NCBI GenBank assembly: GCA_903861445.1
Contig: CAIOUK010000193.1
Coordinates: 1 to 9,646, forward strand
DNA: 9,646 nucleotides
DNA from: an uncultured Verrucomicrobia subdivision 3 bacterium
GTDB lineage: Bacteria > Verrucomicrobiota > Verrucomicrobiia > Limisphaerales > UBA11358
Reading direction: 5' to 3'
Below, piece by piece: positions 1 through 6,614 of this stretch. Within the stretch, counting starts at the first letter, position 1, and every line of letters starts with the position of its first letter. The position numbers and the translations under genes are program-made. The notes beneath the pieces are model-generated. The model was not told where the DNA came from. It did no database searches and saw only the letters and a list, made by a program, of their open reading frames with translations.

Positions 1-12
1 AGCGTTTTTAGA

Positions 13-88
13 TGGTGGAGCCTAGGAGGCTCGAACTCCTGACCTTCTGAATGCCATTCAGACGCTCTACCAACTGAGCTAAGACCCC
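13..88 (-). tRNA. tRNA-Ala (anticodon GGC)
   Basis: The complement folds into a full 76-nt cloverleaf. The acceptor stem GGGGTCT pairs with AGGCTCC and includes the G3:U70 wobble pair, the known identity element for alanyl-tRNA synthetase. The D-arm carries AGCTCAGTTGGTAGAGC. The anticodon stem TCTGA/TCAGA holds the loop ATGGCAT, so the anticodon is GGC (plus-strand positions 53-55) and reads GCC/GCU alanine codons. The T-arm contains GTTCGAG. The discriminator base is A and CCA is encoded at 13-15. No other tRNA or rRNA adjoins it in the window. Confidence 0.97.
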
Positions 89-107
89 ATCCACAAAACG
101 GAGCGTT

Positions 108-135
108 AATTTAGATTTTTCGCGCCGCAAGTCAA
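108..135 (-). promoter_or_regulatory. Sigma70-like promoter of tRNA-Ala
   Basis: On the minus strand TTGACT (130-135, five of six matches to the -35 consensus) is followed after 16 nt by TAAATT (108-113, four of six matches to the -10 consensus). This places the start of transcription about 12 nt before the mature tRNA 5' end, a normal leader length. The -10 lies in a 12-bp stretch (108-119) that recurs at 184-195. Assigned from consensus match and position only. Confidence 0.5.
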
Positions 136-234
136 AGCATTTTCGCCGCGCCAGCGGTTGCCTCAGCTCGTCCGTCGCCGTCAAATTTAGATTTTACACT
201 TTGCCGCCGCGCCGCTGAACCTTAACTTTCCCGC

Positions 235-1215
235 GTGAGCCAACCGCTGCCCCGCATCTCCGTCATCATCGCCGCGCCGCCGGCGATGGCGGAAATCCAG
301 GCCGTCGCCGCTGCTCGCAAACTGGATTATCCCGCCGACCGGCTGGAAATCATCGTGGCGCGCGGACGACAGCCGTCGGTTCAGCGCAACGCCGCGCTGC
401 GCGCCGCACGGGGCGAATGGATTTATTTTCTCGATGACGACGCGCTGCCGCTGCCGAACAATTTGCAACGCGTGCAAAAAATTATTGCCGAACCGCAGGT
501 GGCGATGGTTGGTGGCCCAAACCTGTGTCCGCCCACCGCGCCGTTTTTGGAACAGGTTTTTGCGACGGTGCTGGCGAGTTGGCTCGCCTTCGGTCCGAGC
601 CGTGCGCGCTACACGCCGGTGGGCAGCGTGCGCGACACCGGCGAGAAAGAACTCATCCTCTGCAATACGCTGGCGCGCCGCGACGTGCTTTTGGAACTCG
701 GTGGCTTCAACGAGGCACTCTATCCCAACGAGGAAAACGCGCTGATGGATGAAATGCAGAAGCGCGGACTGCGGCTCGTTTATGACCCGGAATTTTTCGT
801 CCACCGCCGTCCGCGCCGGACGCTCAACTCCTTTTTGAAAATGCTGCGGACTTACGGTCGCGGTCGCGCGGAACAATTCCGGCTGCATCCCACGCCCGGC
901 TCGGCGCTCAATTTTGTTCCGCCGCTGTTCTGCCTGTATCTCGTCGTGTTCGAGGTGGCGATTTATTTTAACCTTTCCAATCCACTGCGCGTGATAATTA
1001 CCGTGCCGTTGCTGATTTATTTCGTTGCGACCATTTTACAAACGCTGGCTTCGATGAAAAATGCGGGAGTGGTGCGCGCGTTGTTCGCGTGGCCATTGCT
1101 GATGGCTAGCCACGTTTTCTACGGGCTGGGCTTCTGGCGCGGGCTGTTTACCCAGTTGAAGTCCGGCGGCAACCAACCTCGCACCGAAGTTGTGCTGGAA
1201 AATATCACGCTTTGA
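235..1215 (+). CDS. Membrane-associated family 2 glycosyltransferase
   Basis: Likely transfers a sugar from a nucleotide-sugar donor to a lipid or polysaccharide acceptor at the inner face of the cytoplasmic membrane. The N-terminus has the GT-A fold pattern: strand ISVIIAA (8-14), then RNAAL (51-55) and the DxD-like metal and sugar-nucleotide site LDDDA (66-70). NEENAL (165-170) followed by KRG fits the usual acidic catalytic-base motif. About three hydrophobic segments follow (near 228-246, 252-271 and 281-304), as in ExoA-like GT2 enzymes of exopolysaccharide synthesis. At 326 aa the length is normal. The start is GTG at 235: an in-frame stop lies only four codons upstream (223-225), and a later start would remove the first beta strand. 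No Shine-Dalgarno is visible. No other polysaccharide gene lies nearby, so the product it builds is unknown. Confidence 0.88.
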   Translation: MSQPLPRISVIIAAPPAMAEIQAVAAARKLDYPADRLEIIVARGRQPSVQRNAALRAARGEWIYFLDDDALPLPNNLQRVQKIIAEPQVAMVGGPNLCPPTAPFLEQVFATVLASWLAFGPSRARYTPVGSVRDTGEKELILCNTLARRDVLLELGGFNEALYPNEENALMDEMQKRGLRLVYDPEFFVHRRPRRTLNSFLKMLRTYGRGRAEQFRLHPTPGSALNFVPPLFCLYLVVFEVAIYFNLSNPLRVIITVPLLIYFVATILQTLASMKNAGVVRALFAWPLLMASHVFYGLGFWRGLFTQLKSGGNQPRTEVVLENITL

Positions 1216-1219
1216 TTTT

Positions 1220-1294
1220 GGCCACAGAGGCACAGAGACACCGAGTTGAAAACCTTTGTTTGGATTCTCTCTGCGCCTCTGTGTCTCGGTGGCC
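1220..1294. repeat. CACAGAG-type palindromic intergenic repeat
   Basis: Two 26-nt arms (1220-1245 and 1269-1294) form an imperfect inverted repeat, matching at 21 of 26 positions and bounded by GGCC at both outer ends. The spacer is 23 nt. Each arm is itself built of 8-nt units of the form CACAGAGG, CACAGAGA, CACCGAG. The element fills the gap between two convergent genes almost completely, so a transcript from either side would fold into a long hairpin. From general knowledge, repeats of this wording are common in intergenic DNA of several environmental phyla, and their chance translations (TEAQRHR, LCASVS) pollute protein databases. Whether it is mobile or acts as a terminator cannot be told from one copy. 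Confidence 0.8.
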
Positions 1295-1296
1295 AG

Positions 1297-2118
1297 TCAA
1301 CTTTTCCAACGCTGCCGGCTCGCCTCGTAAAGAAACACCGCCGCCGCCGCGCCGACGTTCAGGGAATCCACGCCGTCGGCCATCGGAATCGCCACCGCCT
1401 CGTCGCACGCGGCGAGGACTGCGGGCGAAAGGCCTTTGCCTTCGCTGCCGAAAACCAGACAGCAATCGCCGGTGAAATTGGTCTGCGAAAGAAATTTCTT
1501 CTCCGTGTGTGGATGCGCCGCGAGACAACGGATGCCGTGCGCGCGCAGTTCTTTCAATGACTGAACCAGATTGGCGCTGGCCACCACCGGCAGTTGAAAG
1601 ATGGTGCCCATCGAATTGCGCACCGCGCGGCGCAGAAACGGGCTGGGGCACGTCTCGCCGACAATCAGCGCCTGGGTGCCGAACGCTGCGCAGTTCCGCA
1701 CGAGCAGGCCGATGTTTTCTGCGCTGGTCAAGCCGTCCACGGCGGCAAATAAACGTGGACGCCGACTATCCGCGAGAACTTTTTCGAGCGTGACGACGCT
1801 GGGAATTTTTCCAATCGCCAGCACGCCTTGAAACAGCTCGAAGCCGACGAGTTCTTCCAGCACGGATTTTTTGGTGACGGCAAAGACGGATATTTCCACC
1901 TCGGGGCGGGCGCGGAGGAGTGGCTCAAATTCCGCCAGCCGGTTTTCCAGTAACAGAACCGAAACGACACCGAAGTTGCTCTCCAACAAGCGGCGCACCA
2001 CCTTGTCGCCCTCGGCCACGAAAATGCCCAGCGCTTCATGCTCGGCGGCGCGGCGCAACGTCCGGTAAGGTGCCAGCTCTGGCAATTCCAGCGACGCGAT
2101 GGTTTGGACGCGAATCAT
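1297..2118 (-). CDS. SpoU/TrmH-family RNA 2'-O-methyltransferase
   Basis: Predicted SAM-dependent methyltransferase of the SPOUT class that modifies a ribose 2'-OH in rRNA or tRNA. All three family motifs are present. Motif 1 is SAENIGLLVRNCAAFG (132-147, with N135 and the catalytic-type R141). Motif 2 is VFGSEGKGL (222-230, with E226). Motif 3 is IPMADGVDSLNVGAAAA (244-260, with S252 and N254), which forms the trefoil-knot SAM site. The first 100 residues look like the substrate-binding domain of the RlmB/TsnR subgroup, with FQGVLAI (96-102) near its end. At 273 aa the length is typical. It starts with ATG 3 nt after the stop of the Nudix gene, so the two are probably cotranscribed. The exact target nucleotide cannot be assigned from sequence. 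Confidence 0.92.
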   Translation of the reverse strand: MIRVQTIASLELPELAPYRTLRRAAEHEALGIFVAEGDKVVRRLLESNFGVVSVLLLENRLAEFEPLLRARPEVEISVFAVTKKSVLEELVGFELFQGVLAIGKIPSVVTLEKVLADSRRPRLFAAVDGLTSAENIGLLVRNCAAFGTQALIVGETCPSPFLRRAVRNSMGTIFQLPVVASANLVQSLKELRAHGIRCLAAHPHTEKKFLSQTNFTGDCCLVFGSEGKGLSPAVLAACDEAVAIPMADGVDSLNVGAAAAVFLYEASRQRWKS

Positions 2119-2121
2119 GTC

Positions 2122-2628
2122 TCAATGCGGCAGCGCCACGAATCGTTGCCACAACAACACAAAGCAGCTCGCAAAATCTTCCGGTTTTTCCAAAATCCAT
2201 TTTGAAACAAATTCCGGCGCGAACCAGTCGCCCGTCTCGATTTCATCGGGATGCAGAACGAACGGCCCTTCGCTCGTGCAACGGTAAATCCAGCAGAATT
2301 CCCAGCCGGTTTCTTTGCACGCATCAATCTTGAACACCCGTTGCGGTGGCGTTGCCAGTTGGAGTCCGATTTCTTCGCGCACTTCGCGCACCGCGCAGGC
2401 ATCGTAAGCCTCGCCGGTGTCCAGATGGCCGGAGGCGGACGAATCCCATTTGCCGGCGGCGATGTCCTTTTTCATCGAGCGCTTCTGGAGAAATACTTCG
2501 CCCCGCGCATTGAACACCAGCACATGCACCGCGCGATGCCACAATCCGCGCGCATGAACTTCCTGGCGCGGTGCTTGCCCAATCACTTCGTCGCGTTCGT
2601 TGACGATGTCAAAAATTTCTTCGGCCAT
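2122..2628 (-). CDS. Nudix hydrolase (YfcD-like)
   Basis: Hydrolase of nucleoside diphosphates linked to another group, acting in the cytoplasm. The complete Nudix box Gx5Ex7REUxEExGU runs from G67 to L89, with G67, E73, R81, E82, E85, E86 and G88 all present, so the metal-binding helix is intact. The N-terminal IFDIVNERDEVIGQAP, the HxRGLWHRAVHV segment (25-36) and the FLQKRS strand (46-51) resemble the YfcD subgroup, which is related to isopentenyl diphosphate isomerase. The isomerase's own Cys-containing TNxCC motif is absent, so I do not call it idi. It is 168 aa long, starts with ATG without a Shine-Dalgarno, and leads the pair with the RNA methyltransferase. The substrate is unknown. 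Confidence 0.9.
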   Translation of the reverse strand: MAEEIFDIVNERDEVIGQAPRQEVHARGLWHRAVHVLVFNARGEVFLQKRSMKKDIAAGKWDSSASGHLDTGEAYDACAVREVREEIGLQLATPPQRVFKIDACKETGWEFCWIYRCTSEGPFVLHPDEIETGDWFAPEFVSKWILEKPEDFASCFVLLWQRFVALPH

Positions 2629-2686
2629 AGCAAATGCGGGAACAATCTACCGGACGCCGCGCAAATAAAAAGCCTGCAAAGCGAAA

Positions 2687-2714
2687 GAGCGAAAGCTGAT
2701 GACAGCTTTCGCTC
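2687..2714 (-). terminator. Perfect 12-bp hairpin, probable terminator of ispA-CDGSH unit
   Basis: GAGCGAAAGCTG (2687-2698) pairs perfectly with CAGCTTTCGCTC (2703-2714) around a 4-nt loop. On the minus strand it follows the CDGSH gene by 56 nt. It is followed by a T-rich stretch (TTTCGCTTT, then GCTTTTTATTT) rather than a clean U-run, so it may be a weak terminator or an RNA-stabilising 3' end. The remaining gap sequence (2629-2686 and 2715-2770) shows only a short GC-rich dyad at 2738-2752 and must contain the promoter of the Nudix gene, which I cannot place. Confidence 0.55.
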
Positions 2715-2770
2715 GCGCAAAAATTACTCGGTATCGGGGCGGTGGAGCCGCCGGATGTGGGCTGCCTGAT

Positions 2771-3010
2771 TTATCCCAGCTTACTGTGGCTGCCGTCGCA
2801 GAACGCGCCGGTCTTGGAATGTTTGCAGCCGCACCACGCGACCTTCTTGGCGGCGGCGATGTCCACCTTCAACGGCGCGAAGCCGGAGCCTTTGTGCGAG
2901 CCGTCGCAGAACGGCTGGCCTTTAGACTTGCCGCAGGTGCAGAAATAAAAGCTGCCGGGCTGCGCATCCAAGACATAGGGAAATTTTTGGGCAATAGTGG
3001 GTTCGCTCAT
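2771..3010 (-). CDS. Tandem CDGSH iron-sulfur domain protein
   Basis: A small (79 aa) soluble protein expected to bind two [2Fe-2S] clusters through the 3Cys-1His ligand set of the CISD/mitoNEET family. The first site is C24, C26, C35 and H39 (CTCGKSKGQPFCDGSH). The second is C60, C62, C71 and H75 (CGCKHSKTGAFCDGSH). The two repeats leave little else in the chain, matching the CISD3-like bacterial type. These clusters are redox- and acid-labile, and the family is thought to act in electron or cluster transfer; no partner is evident. It lies 38 nt downstream of ispA on the same strand. It has one of the few clear ribosome-binding sites here. Confidence 0.95.
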   Translation of the reverse strand: MSEPTIAQKFPYVLDAQPGSFYFCTCGKSKGQPFCDGSHKGSGFAPLKVDIAAAKKVAWCGCKHSKTGAFCDGSHSKLG

Positions 3011-3013
3011 GTG

Positions 3014-3019
3014 TCCTTT
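3014..3019 (-). promoter_or_regulatory. Ribosome-binding site of CDGSH gene
   Basis: AAAGGA on the minus strand lies 3 nt before the ATG at 3010. The spacing is short but usable. It stands out because most genes in the window lack such a site, and it supports this start. Confidence 0.5.
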
Positions 3020-3048
3020 GTAACCGCCCGCCGAATTTTGGCAAACTA

Positions 3049-3951
3049 TTATTTCTCCCGCTTCAACAGATATTCCGCCAGCGCTTCGAGGGCGACGGCT
3101 TTGCCTTTGAATATTTTTAGCGAAGCAAACGACTTGGCTGTCAGTTGTGCCGCAATCTTCCGCGATTTTTCCAAACCAACGATGGCCGGATAGGTTGCCT
3201 TTTGCACGGCCACGTCCTTGCCCGCCGTCTTGCCGAGCTGTTCGCTAGTCTGCGTCACGTCCAGAATGTCGTCAATCACCTGAAACGCGAGACCGACGTT
3301 GTAGCCGAAGTCGGTCAGCGCGGCGAGTTGCGCGGGCGTGCAGTTGGCGCTCATGCCGCCGAGCCGCACGGAGCAGCAGAGCAGGGCGGAGGTCTTGCGC
3401 TCGTGGATGAATTTCAGTTCGGCGATGGAAAGTTTTTTGTTTTCACCTTCCAAATCGGCCACTTGTCCGCCGACGAGTTGCAGCGAGCCACTCGCATGTG
3501 CGAGTTCAATGATGAGGTCCCGGTGTGAATAACGCGGCCAGCCTTTAGCCTGCGCGGCGATCTCAAATGCCTGCGTCAGCAGCGCGTCGCCCGCCAGCAC
3601 GGCGATGCCTTCGCCAAAAACTTTGTGGTTGGTCGGCTTGCCGCGGCGGAAATCGTCGTTGTCCATCGCGGGCAAATCGTCGTGGATGAGCGAGTAGGTA
3701 TGAATGCACTCCACGGCGCAGGCAAGCGGCATGGCGGCGGCATCGCTGCCACCGCAAGCTTCAGCGGCAGCTAGGAGCACGGCGGGCCGCATCCGTTTGC
3801 CACCGGCGAAGAGCGAGTAGCGCATGGCCTTGTGAATCGTCGCAGGCTTGGTCTTTTCCGACGGCAGAAACTTGTCGAGCGCGGCGTTGACGGCGTCGGT
3901 GCGCGTGGTGAGAAATTGGTTCAGATCGAAGGACGATTGTTTGGCGGCCAT
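3049..3951 (-). CDS. ispA: Polyprenyl (farnesyl/geranylgeranyl) diphosphate synthase
   Basis: Makes C15 (or C20) prenyl diphosphate by condensing isopentenyl diphosphate with allylic diphosphates, the branch point to quinones, undecaprenyl carrier and other terpenoids. Numbering from the ATG at 3951 (300 aa, as E. coli IspA): GGKRMRP (50-56) binds isopentenyl diphosphate. The first Asp-rich motif is DDLPAMD (91-97) with RR at 102-103. The second is DDILD (227-231), and KTAGKD (241-246) follows. The DDxxxxD form of the first motif, with Y86 five residues before it, is the bacterial type II farnesyl diphosphate synthase pattern; C20 synthases cannot be excluded. An in-frame TTG at 3987 would add 12 residues; I prefer the ATG because the extension has no family match and neither start has a Shine-Dalgarno. 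It diverges from rpoZ. Confidence 0.93.
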   Translation of the reverse strand: MAAKQSSFDLNQFLTTRTDAVNAALDKFLPSEKTKPATIHKAMRYSLFAGGKRMRPAVLLAAAEACGGSDAAAMPLACAVECIHTYSLIHDDLPAMDNDDFRRGKPTNHKVFGEGIAVLAGDALLTQAFEIAAQAKGWPRYSHRDLIIELAHASGSLQLVGGQVADLEGENKKLSIAELKFIHERKTSALLCCSVRLGGMSANCTPAQLAALTDFGYNVGLAFQVIDDILDVTQTSEQLGKTAGKDVAVQKATYPAIVGLEKSRKIAAQLTAKSFASLKIFKGKAVALEALAEYLLKREK

Positions 3952-4008
3952 AAAATTATCGGAAGAAAATGCCGGAAACCGGCGCAAGTGAGAAGGGAAT
4001 TTTTAAGA

Positions 4009-4036
4009 TTGCTTTGAAGTGGTTCGCTGGTATTCT
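4009..4036 (+). promoter_or_regulatory. Possible promoter of rpoZ
   Basis: TTGCTT (4009-4014), a 16-nt spacer and TATTCT (4031-4036) lie 18-45 nt before the rpoZ start in the divergent ispA/rpoZ gap. Matches are three of six and four of six to sigma70 consensus, so this is weak. The same gap must also drive ispA leftwards; it contains a short perfect palindrome (GCCGGAAACCGGC, 3971-3983) in the ispA leader. Confidence 0.25.
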
Positions 4037-4053
4037 GACCCGCTCTTTATCGA

Positions 4054-4308
4054 ATGAACGCTGAACTTTGCAAAAAGGCTCTGGAAAAAGTTGGTAGTCC
4101 CAACGTGCTGATCAATATTGTCTCGCGCCGCGTGCGCCAGCTCAATCAGGGCGGCGGCGGCCTGGGCCGTCCGCTGGTGGATGTGCCGGCCAGCATGGGC
4201 CTCGCTGACATCGCGCTGACCGAAATCATCGAGGAAAAGATGGGCTGGATCATCCCGGAGGAAAAGGCTGCGGTGCGGCCGATTGCCAAGAAGCGCAAGA
4301 AGCATTAA
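4054..4308 (+). CDS. rpoZ: DNA-directed RNA polymerase omega subunit
   Basis: Small (84 aa) subunit that helps assemble and stabilise RNA polymerase by holding the beta' subunit. The sequence follows the omega pattern: an N-terminal helix ending KVGSPNVLINIVSRRVRQL (12-30), matching the family's conserved ...L..v.a.RArQ... core, and later LADIALTEIIEEKMGW (50-65), matching the usual ALrEI.eG helix. Between these the loop is Gly-rich (GGGGLGRP), and the tail is basic (KKRKKH). It is more diverged than proteobacterial omega, so I rely on the RRxRQ and ALTEI blocks. A strong terminator follows directly, so it is probably a single-gene unit. Confidence 0.83.
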   Translation: MNAELCKKALEKVGSPNVLINIVSRRVRQLNQGGGGLGRPLVDVPASMGLADIALTEIIEEKMGWIIPEEKAAVRPIAKKRKKH

Positions 4309-4339
4309 GCCTGCGCCCAAAATTTTACGAAATTTTACG

Positions 4340-4370
4340 AAGCCGGAAGAATTATTCTTCCGGCTTTTTT
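4340..4370 (+). terminator. Intrinsic terminator of rpoZ
   Basis: AAGCCGGAAGAA (4340-4351) pairs perfectly with TTCTTCCGGCTT (4355-4366) around a TTA loop. The run of T from 4365 to 4370 completes a classic rho-independent terminator 32 nt after the rpoZ stop. A 10-bp tandem duplication (AATTTTACGA twice, 4321-4340) lies just before it. The hairpin separates rpoZ from smpB, so smpB needs its own promoter in or just after the hairpin, or read-through. Confidence 0.92.
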
Positions 4371-4408
4371 ATTTACTAAAATCCGCGTAAGCTGCCCGAA
4401 CATTTTTC

Positions 4409-4864
4409 ATGGCCGACATCGTGACCAACCACAAAGCCCGCCGGGATTACCATATCCTCGAGACGTTCGAGGCGGGCATTGTGTTGCATGGCACGGAGGT
4501 CAAGTCGTTGCGTGCGGGCAAGGGGCAGATCGCCGACGCCTTCGCGCGCATCGAGAAAAACGAGGCGTGGCTCTACAACGCGCACATTGACGAATATTCG
4601 CACGGCAACATCCAGAATCACGAAACGAAGGCGCCACGCAAATTGCTGCTGCACAAATCGGAAATTCGCAAACTGTTTGAACTGGCATCGGTCAAGGGCA
4701 ACGCGCTATTCCCGCTGGCGTTCTTTTGGAAGAACGGCAAGGTGAAAGTGTCCATCGGCGTGGGTAAAGGCAAACAGTCCTTCGACAAGCGCGAAGATCT
4801 CAAGAAACGCGACGATGACCGCGAAATGAAACGCGCGACGATGAAGTGGACGAAGGCAAAATAA
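4409..4864 (+). CDS. smpB: SsrA-binding protein SmpB
   Basis: Binds tmRNA and delivers it to stalled ribosomes for trans-translation rescue. Family blocks are in order: an N-terminal NHKARRDYHILETFEAG (7-23), GTEVKSLR (28-35) in the tmRNA-binding barrel, then YNAHIDEYSHGN (56-67), HETKAPRKLLLHKSEI (71-86), KVKVSIGVGKGKQSFDKRE (111-129), and a C-terminal basic tail after DKRE that normally folds into a helix in the empty mRNA channel. At 151 aa the length is standard. It starts with ATG without a Shine-Dalgarno. No tmRNA gene (ssrA) is seen in the window. Its end is 32 nt from the convergent purE end. Confidence 0.97.
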   Translation: MADIVTNHKARRDYHILETFEAGIVLHGTEVKSLRAGKGQIADAFARIEKNEAWLYNAHIDEYSHGNIQNHETKAPRKLLLHKSEIRKLFELASVKGNALFPLAFFWKNGKVKVSIGVGKGKQSFDKREDLKKRDDDREMKRATMKWTKAK

Positions 4865-4896
4865 AAAAGGCCTTGAATGGGTGGCCGCGATGGAAA

Positions 4897-5418
4897 TTAA
4901 CGTCCGCTCTGTTTTATTAAGCCCGCTTGCAATTTGCGGCTGCGCTGGCGCGATTCCGCCGCGAGTTTCTTTTTGTAAGCCAAAACCTGCGAGCGAATCT
5001 TTTCATCACTGGCGCCCAAAATTGAAACCGCTAAAAATCCAGCATTCTTCGCCCCACCAATCGCCACGGTCGCCACGGGAATGCCGCCGGGCATTTGCAC
5101 GATGGACAAAAGCGAATCCAGCCCTTTCAAACTTTTGCTTTCCACCGGCACGCCGATGACCGGCAACGGCGTGTGGCTCGCGACCATGCCCGGCAGATGC
5201 GCCGCCCCGCCCGCGCCGGCGATGATCACGCGTAGGCCACGTTTGTGCGCCGACTTCGCGTAAAGCGCCATGTCGTCCGGCGTGCGATGCGCCGAGACCA
5301 CGCGCACTTCGCACGGGATTTTGAATTCGCGGCAGACTTGCCAAGCTGCTTCCATCGTCGGCCAATCCGAGTCGCTGCCCATGATGATGCCGACCAGCGG
5401 TGCAGTTTTTTCTTTCAT
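4897..5418 (-). CDS. purE: N5-carboxyaminoimidazole ribonucleotide mutase (class I PurE)
   Basis: Converts N5-CAIR to 4-carboxy-AIR in de novo purine synthesis, directly after PurK. Signature stretches are GSDSDWPTM (14-22), SAHRTPDDM (42-50, with the catalytic-type H44), AGAGGAAHLPGM (67-78), and GVPVESKSLKGLDSLLSIVQMPGG (89-112, read in two blocks). These are the bacterial class I residues, which fits the presence of PurK, since class II PurE uses CO2 with no PurK. At 173 aa it carries a slightly longer basic C-terminus than usual. Its ATG overlaps the purK stop (ATGA), and a GGAGA lies inside the end of purK, so translation is probably coupled. It is the last gene of the presumed five-gene unit. 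Confidence 0.97.
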   Translation of the reverse strand: MKEKTAPLVGIIMGSDSDWPTMEAAWQVCREFKIPCEVRVVSAHRTPDDMALYAKSAHKRGLRVIIAGAGGAAHLPGMVASHTPLPVIGVPVESKSLKGLDSLLSIVQMPGGIPVATVAIGGAKNAGFLAVSILGASDEKIRSQVLAYKKKLAAESRQRSRKLQAGLIKQSGR

Positions 5419-6611
5419 AATTTGTCTCCGAAATAAATTCGCTTCGCCGCGCGCTCGGCGATGGGTTGCGCTTGGTCCACAGAATTTTCCAAAACGGTGA
5501 TGTGCCCCATTTTTCTTCCCGGCCCGCTCATCAATTTTCCATAAAGATGCAACCGCGCACCGGTCATCCGCAACGCCGCATCCAAACCGTGCGGCTGACC
5601 GGAAGTTTTTTCCGTGCCGAGCAAATTCACCATCACCGCCGCCGGCGCGACCATCAGCGGATTGCCCAGCGGCCAGCCGAGCACGGCGCGGACGTGATTT
5701 TCAAATTGCGAACAGTCGCACGCCTCGATGGTGTAATGACCAGAATTGTGAACGCGCGGCGCTAGTTCGTTGATCGCTAGTTCGCCAGTCGTGGACAAAA
5801 ACATTTCCACGCCAAAACTGCCGATGCCACCAACGGCTTCCACCGCGCGTTTCGCCAGCGCCGCCGCGCGTTTCGCCACGTCTTCAGGAATCTGTGCGGG
5901 CGCTTTAACGACATGACAAACATGATTGCGCTGAATCGTCTCGACGACCGGATAAACCGCCGTCGCGCCGTCCTGCCCGCGCGTGACGATCACCGCCAAT
6001 TCTTTGACGAACGGAAACCATGCCTCAAGCATCAATTCGTTTTTGCCGCCGCCCAAAGTTTGCCAACCGGCAGCGACATCGGCCTGCGATTTCAAAGTGA
6101 AATTACCTTTGCCGTCGTAGCCGTTGCGCCGCGTTTTCAAAACCACCGGCCAGCCAAATTCATATCCCGCAGCATCAATTTCTGCCGGTGATTTCACCGC
6201 GCAAAATTTCGGCACGGCGATCCCACAATTTTGCAGCGCGGATTTTTGTGTGAACTTGTCTTGCACGGTCGCGATACACTTCGCGCTTGGAAAAACTTTG
6301 TGACCCGCTTTTTCCAAAACTTCCAGCGCAGCGGCGTCCACGAATTCATTTTCCAGCGTGATGACTTCGCATTGTGTAGCAAACCGCAAGAGTGTCTCGC
6401 GATCCGCCCAATCGCCGACGATGCAATCGGGCGAGAGCCGCGCCGCCGGGCTGTGCGGATTTTTTTCCAGCACGATGACTTCCACACCGAGCGGTAGCGC
6501 AGCGATGGCCGTCATGCGCGCGAGTTGCCCGCCGCCGATGATGCCCAGTCGCACGGGATAATTACCTTGTCCGCTTCGGCGTTTGATTTCTGAATCGTAA
6601 TTTTCGTGCAT
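5415..6611 (-). CDS. purK: N5-carboxyaminoimidazole ribonucleotide synthase PurK
   Basis: ATP-grasp enzyme that carboxylates aminoimidazole ribonucleotide with bicarbonate and ATP in de novo purine synthesis. The N-terminal domain has GIIGGGQLARM (23-33) and TLENEFVD (85-92). The ATP-grasp region has PVVLKTRRNGYDGKG (155-169), with K159 and the mobile Gly-rich loop. The metal ligands are in FGVEMF (268-273) and NELAPRVHNSGHYTIEA (283-299). LHLYGK and PGRKMGHI near the end are typical of PurK. At 398 aa it is somewhat long because about 18 residues precede the usual first strand; GTG at 6554 is an alternative start. I keep the ATG at 6611 because it is only 3 nt past the stop of the PII-like gene (TGA-ATC-ATG), a spacing typical of coupled genes. 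Confidence 0.96.
   Translation of the reverse strand: MHENYDSEIKRRSGQGNYPVRLGIIGGGQLARMTAIAALPLGVEVIVLEKNPHSPAARLSPDCIVGDWADRETLLRFATQCEVITLENEFVDAAALEVLEKAGHKVFPSAKCIATVQDKFTQKSALQNCGIAVPKFCAVKSPAEIDAAGYEFGWPVVLKTRRNGYDGKGNFTLKSQADVAAGWQTLGGGKNELMLEAWFPFVKELAVIVTRGQDGATAVYPVVETIQRNHVCHVVKAPAQIPEDVAKRAAALAKRAVEAVGGIGSFGVEMFLSTTGELAINELAPRVHNSGHYTIEACDCSQFENHVRAVLGWPLGNPLMVAPAAVMVNLLGTEKTSGQPHGLDAALRMTGARLHLYGKLMSGPGRKMGHITVLENSVDQAQPIAERAAKRIYFGDKL
5425..5429 (-). promoter_or_regulatory. Shine-Dalgarno of purE inside purK
   Basis: GGAGA on the minus strand, 6 nt before the purE ATG, formed by the last codons of purK (Gly-Asp-Lys-Leu-stop). Together with the ATGA overlap it fixes the purE start and suggests coupled translation. 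Confidence 0.75.
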
Positions 6612-6614
6612 GAT

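Noticed and set aside
108..195. 12-bp direct repeat (108-119 and 184-195) beside the tRNA, considered as integration att sites
   Set aside because: It lies on the promoter side of the tRNA, not at its 3' end, encloses only 64 nt and no integrase is present; the first copy is better explained by the tRNA promoter.
187..888. Long minus-strand frame of 233 codons opposite the glycosyltransferase
   Set aside because: Composition is that of an antisense shadow (rich in Arg, His, Gln), and the opposite strand encodes a clear GT2 enzyme.
1212..1560. Plus-strand reading frames starting in or beside the CACAGAG repeat (peptides with TEAQRHR and LCASVS)
   Set aside because: They translate the repeat and then the antisense of the RNA methyltransferase; such peptides are known artefacts.
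2122..2628. Nudix gene as isopentenyl diphosphate isomerase (idi), tempting because ispA is near
   Set aside because: The isomerase Cys motif is absent and the full hydrolase-type Nudix box is present; it is also separated from ispA by a hairpin.
2251..2769. Plus-strand frame of 172 codons over the Nudix gene
   Set aside because: Antisense shadow; the minus strand has an intact Nudix box.
4865..4896. Terminator between convergent smpB and purE
   Set aside because: Only a 4-bp GGCC pairing with a long loop is present; too weak to call.
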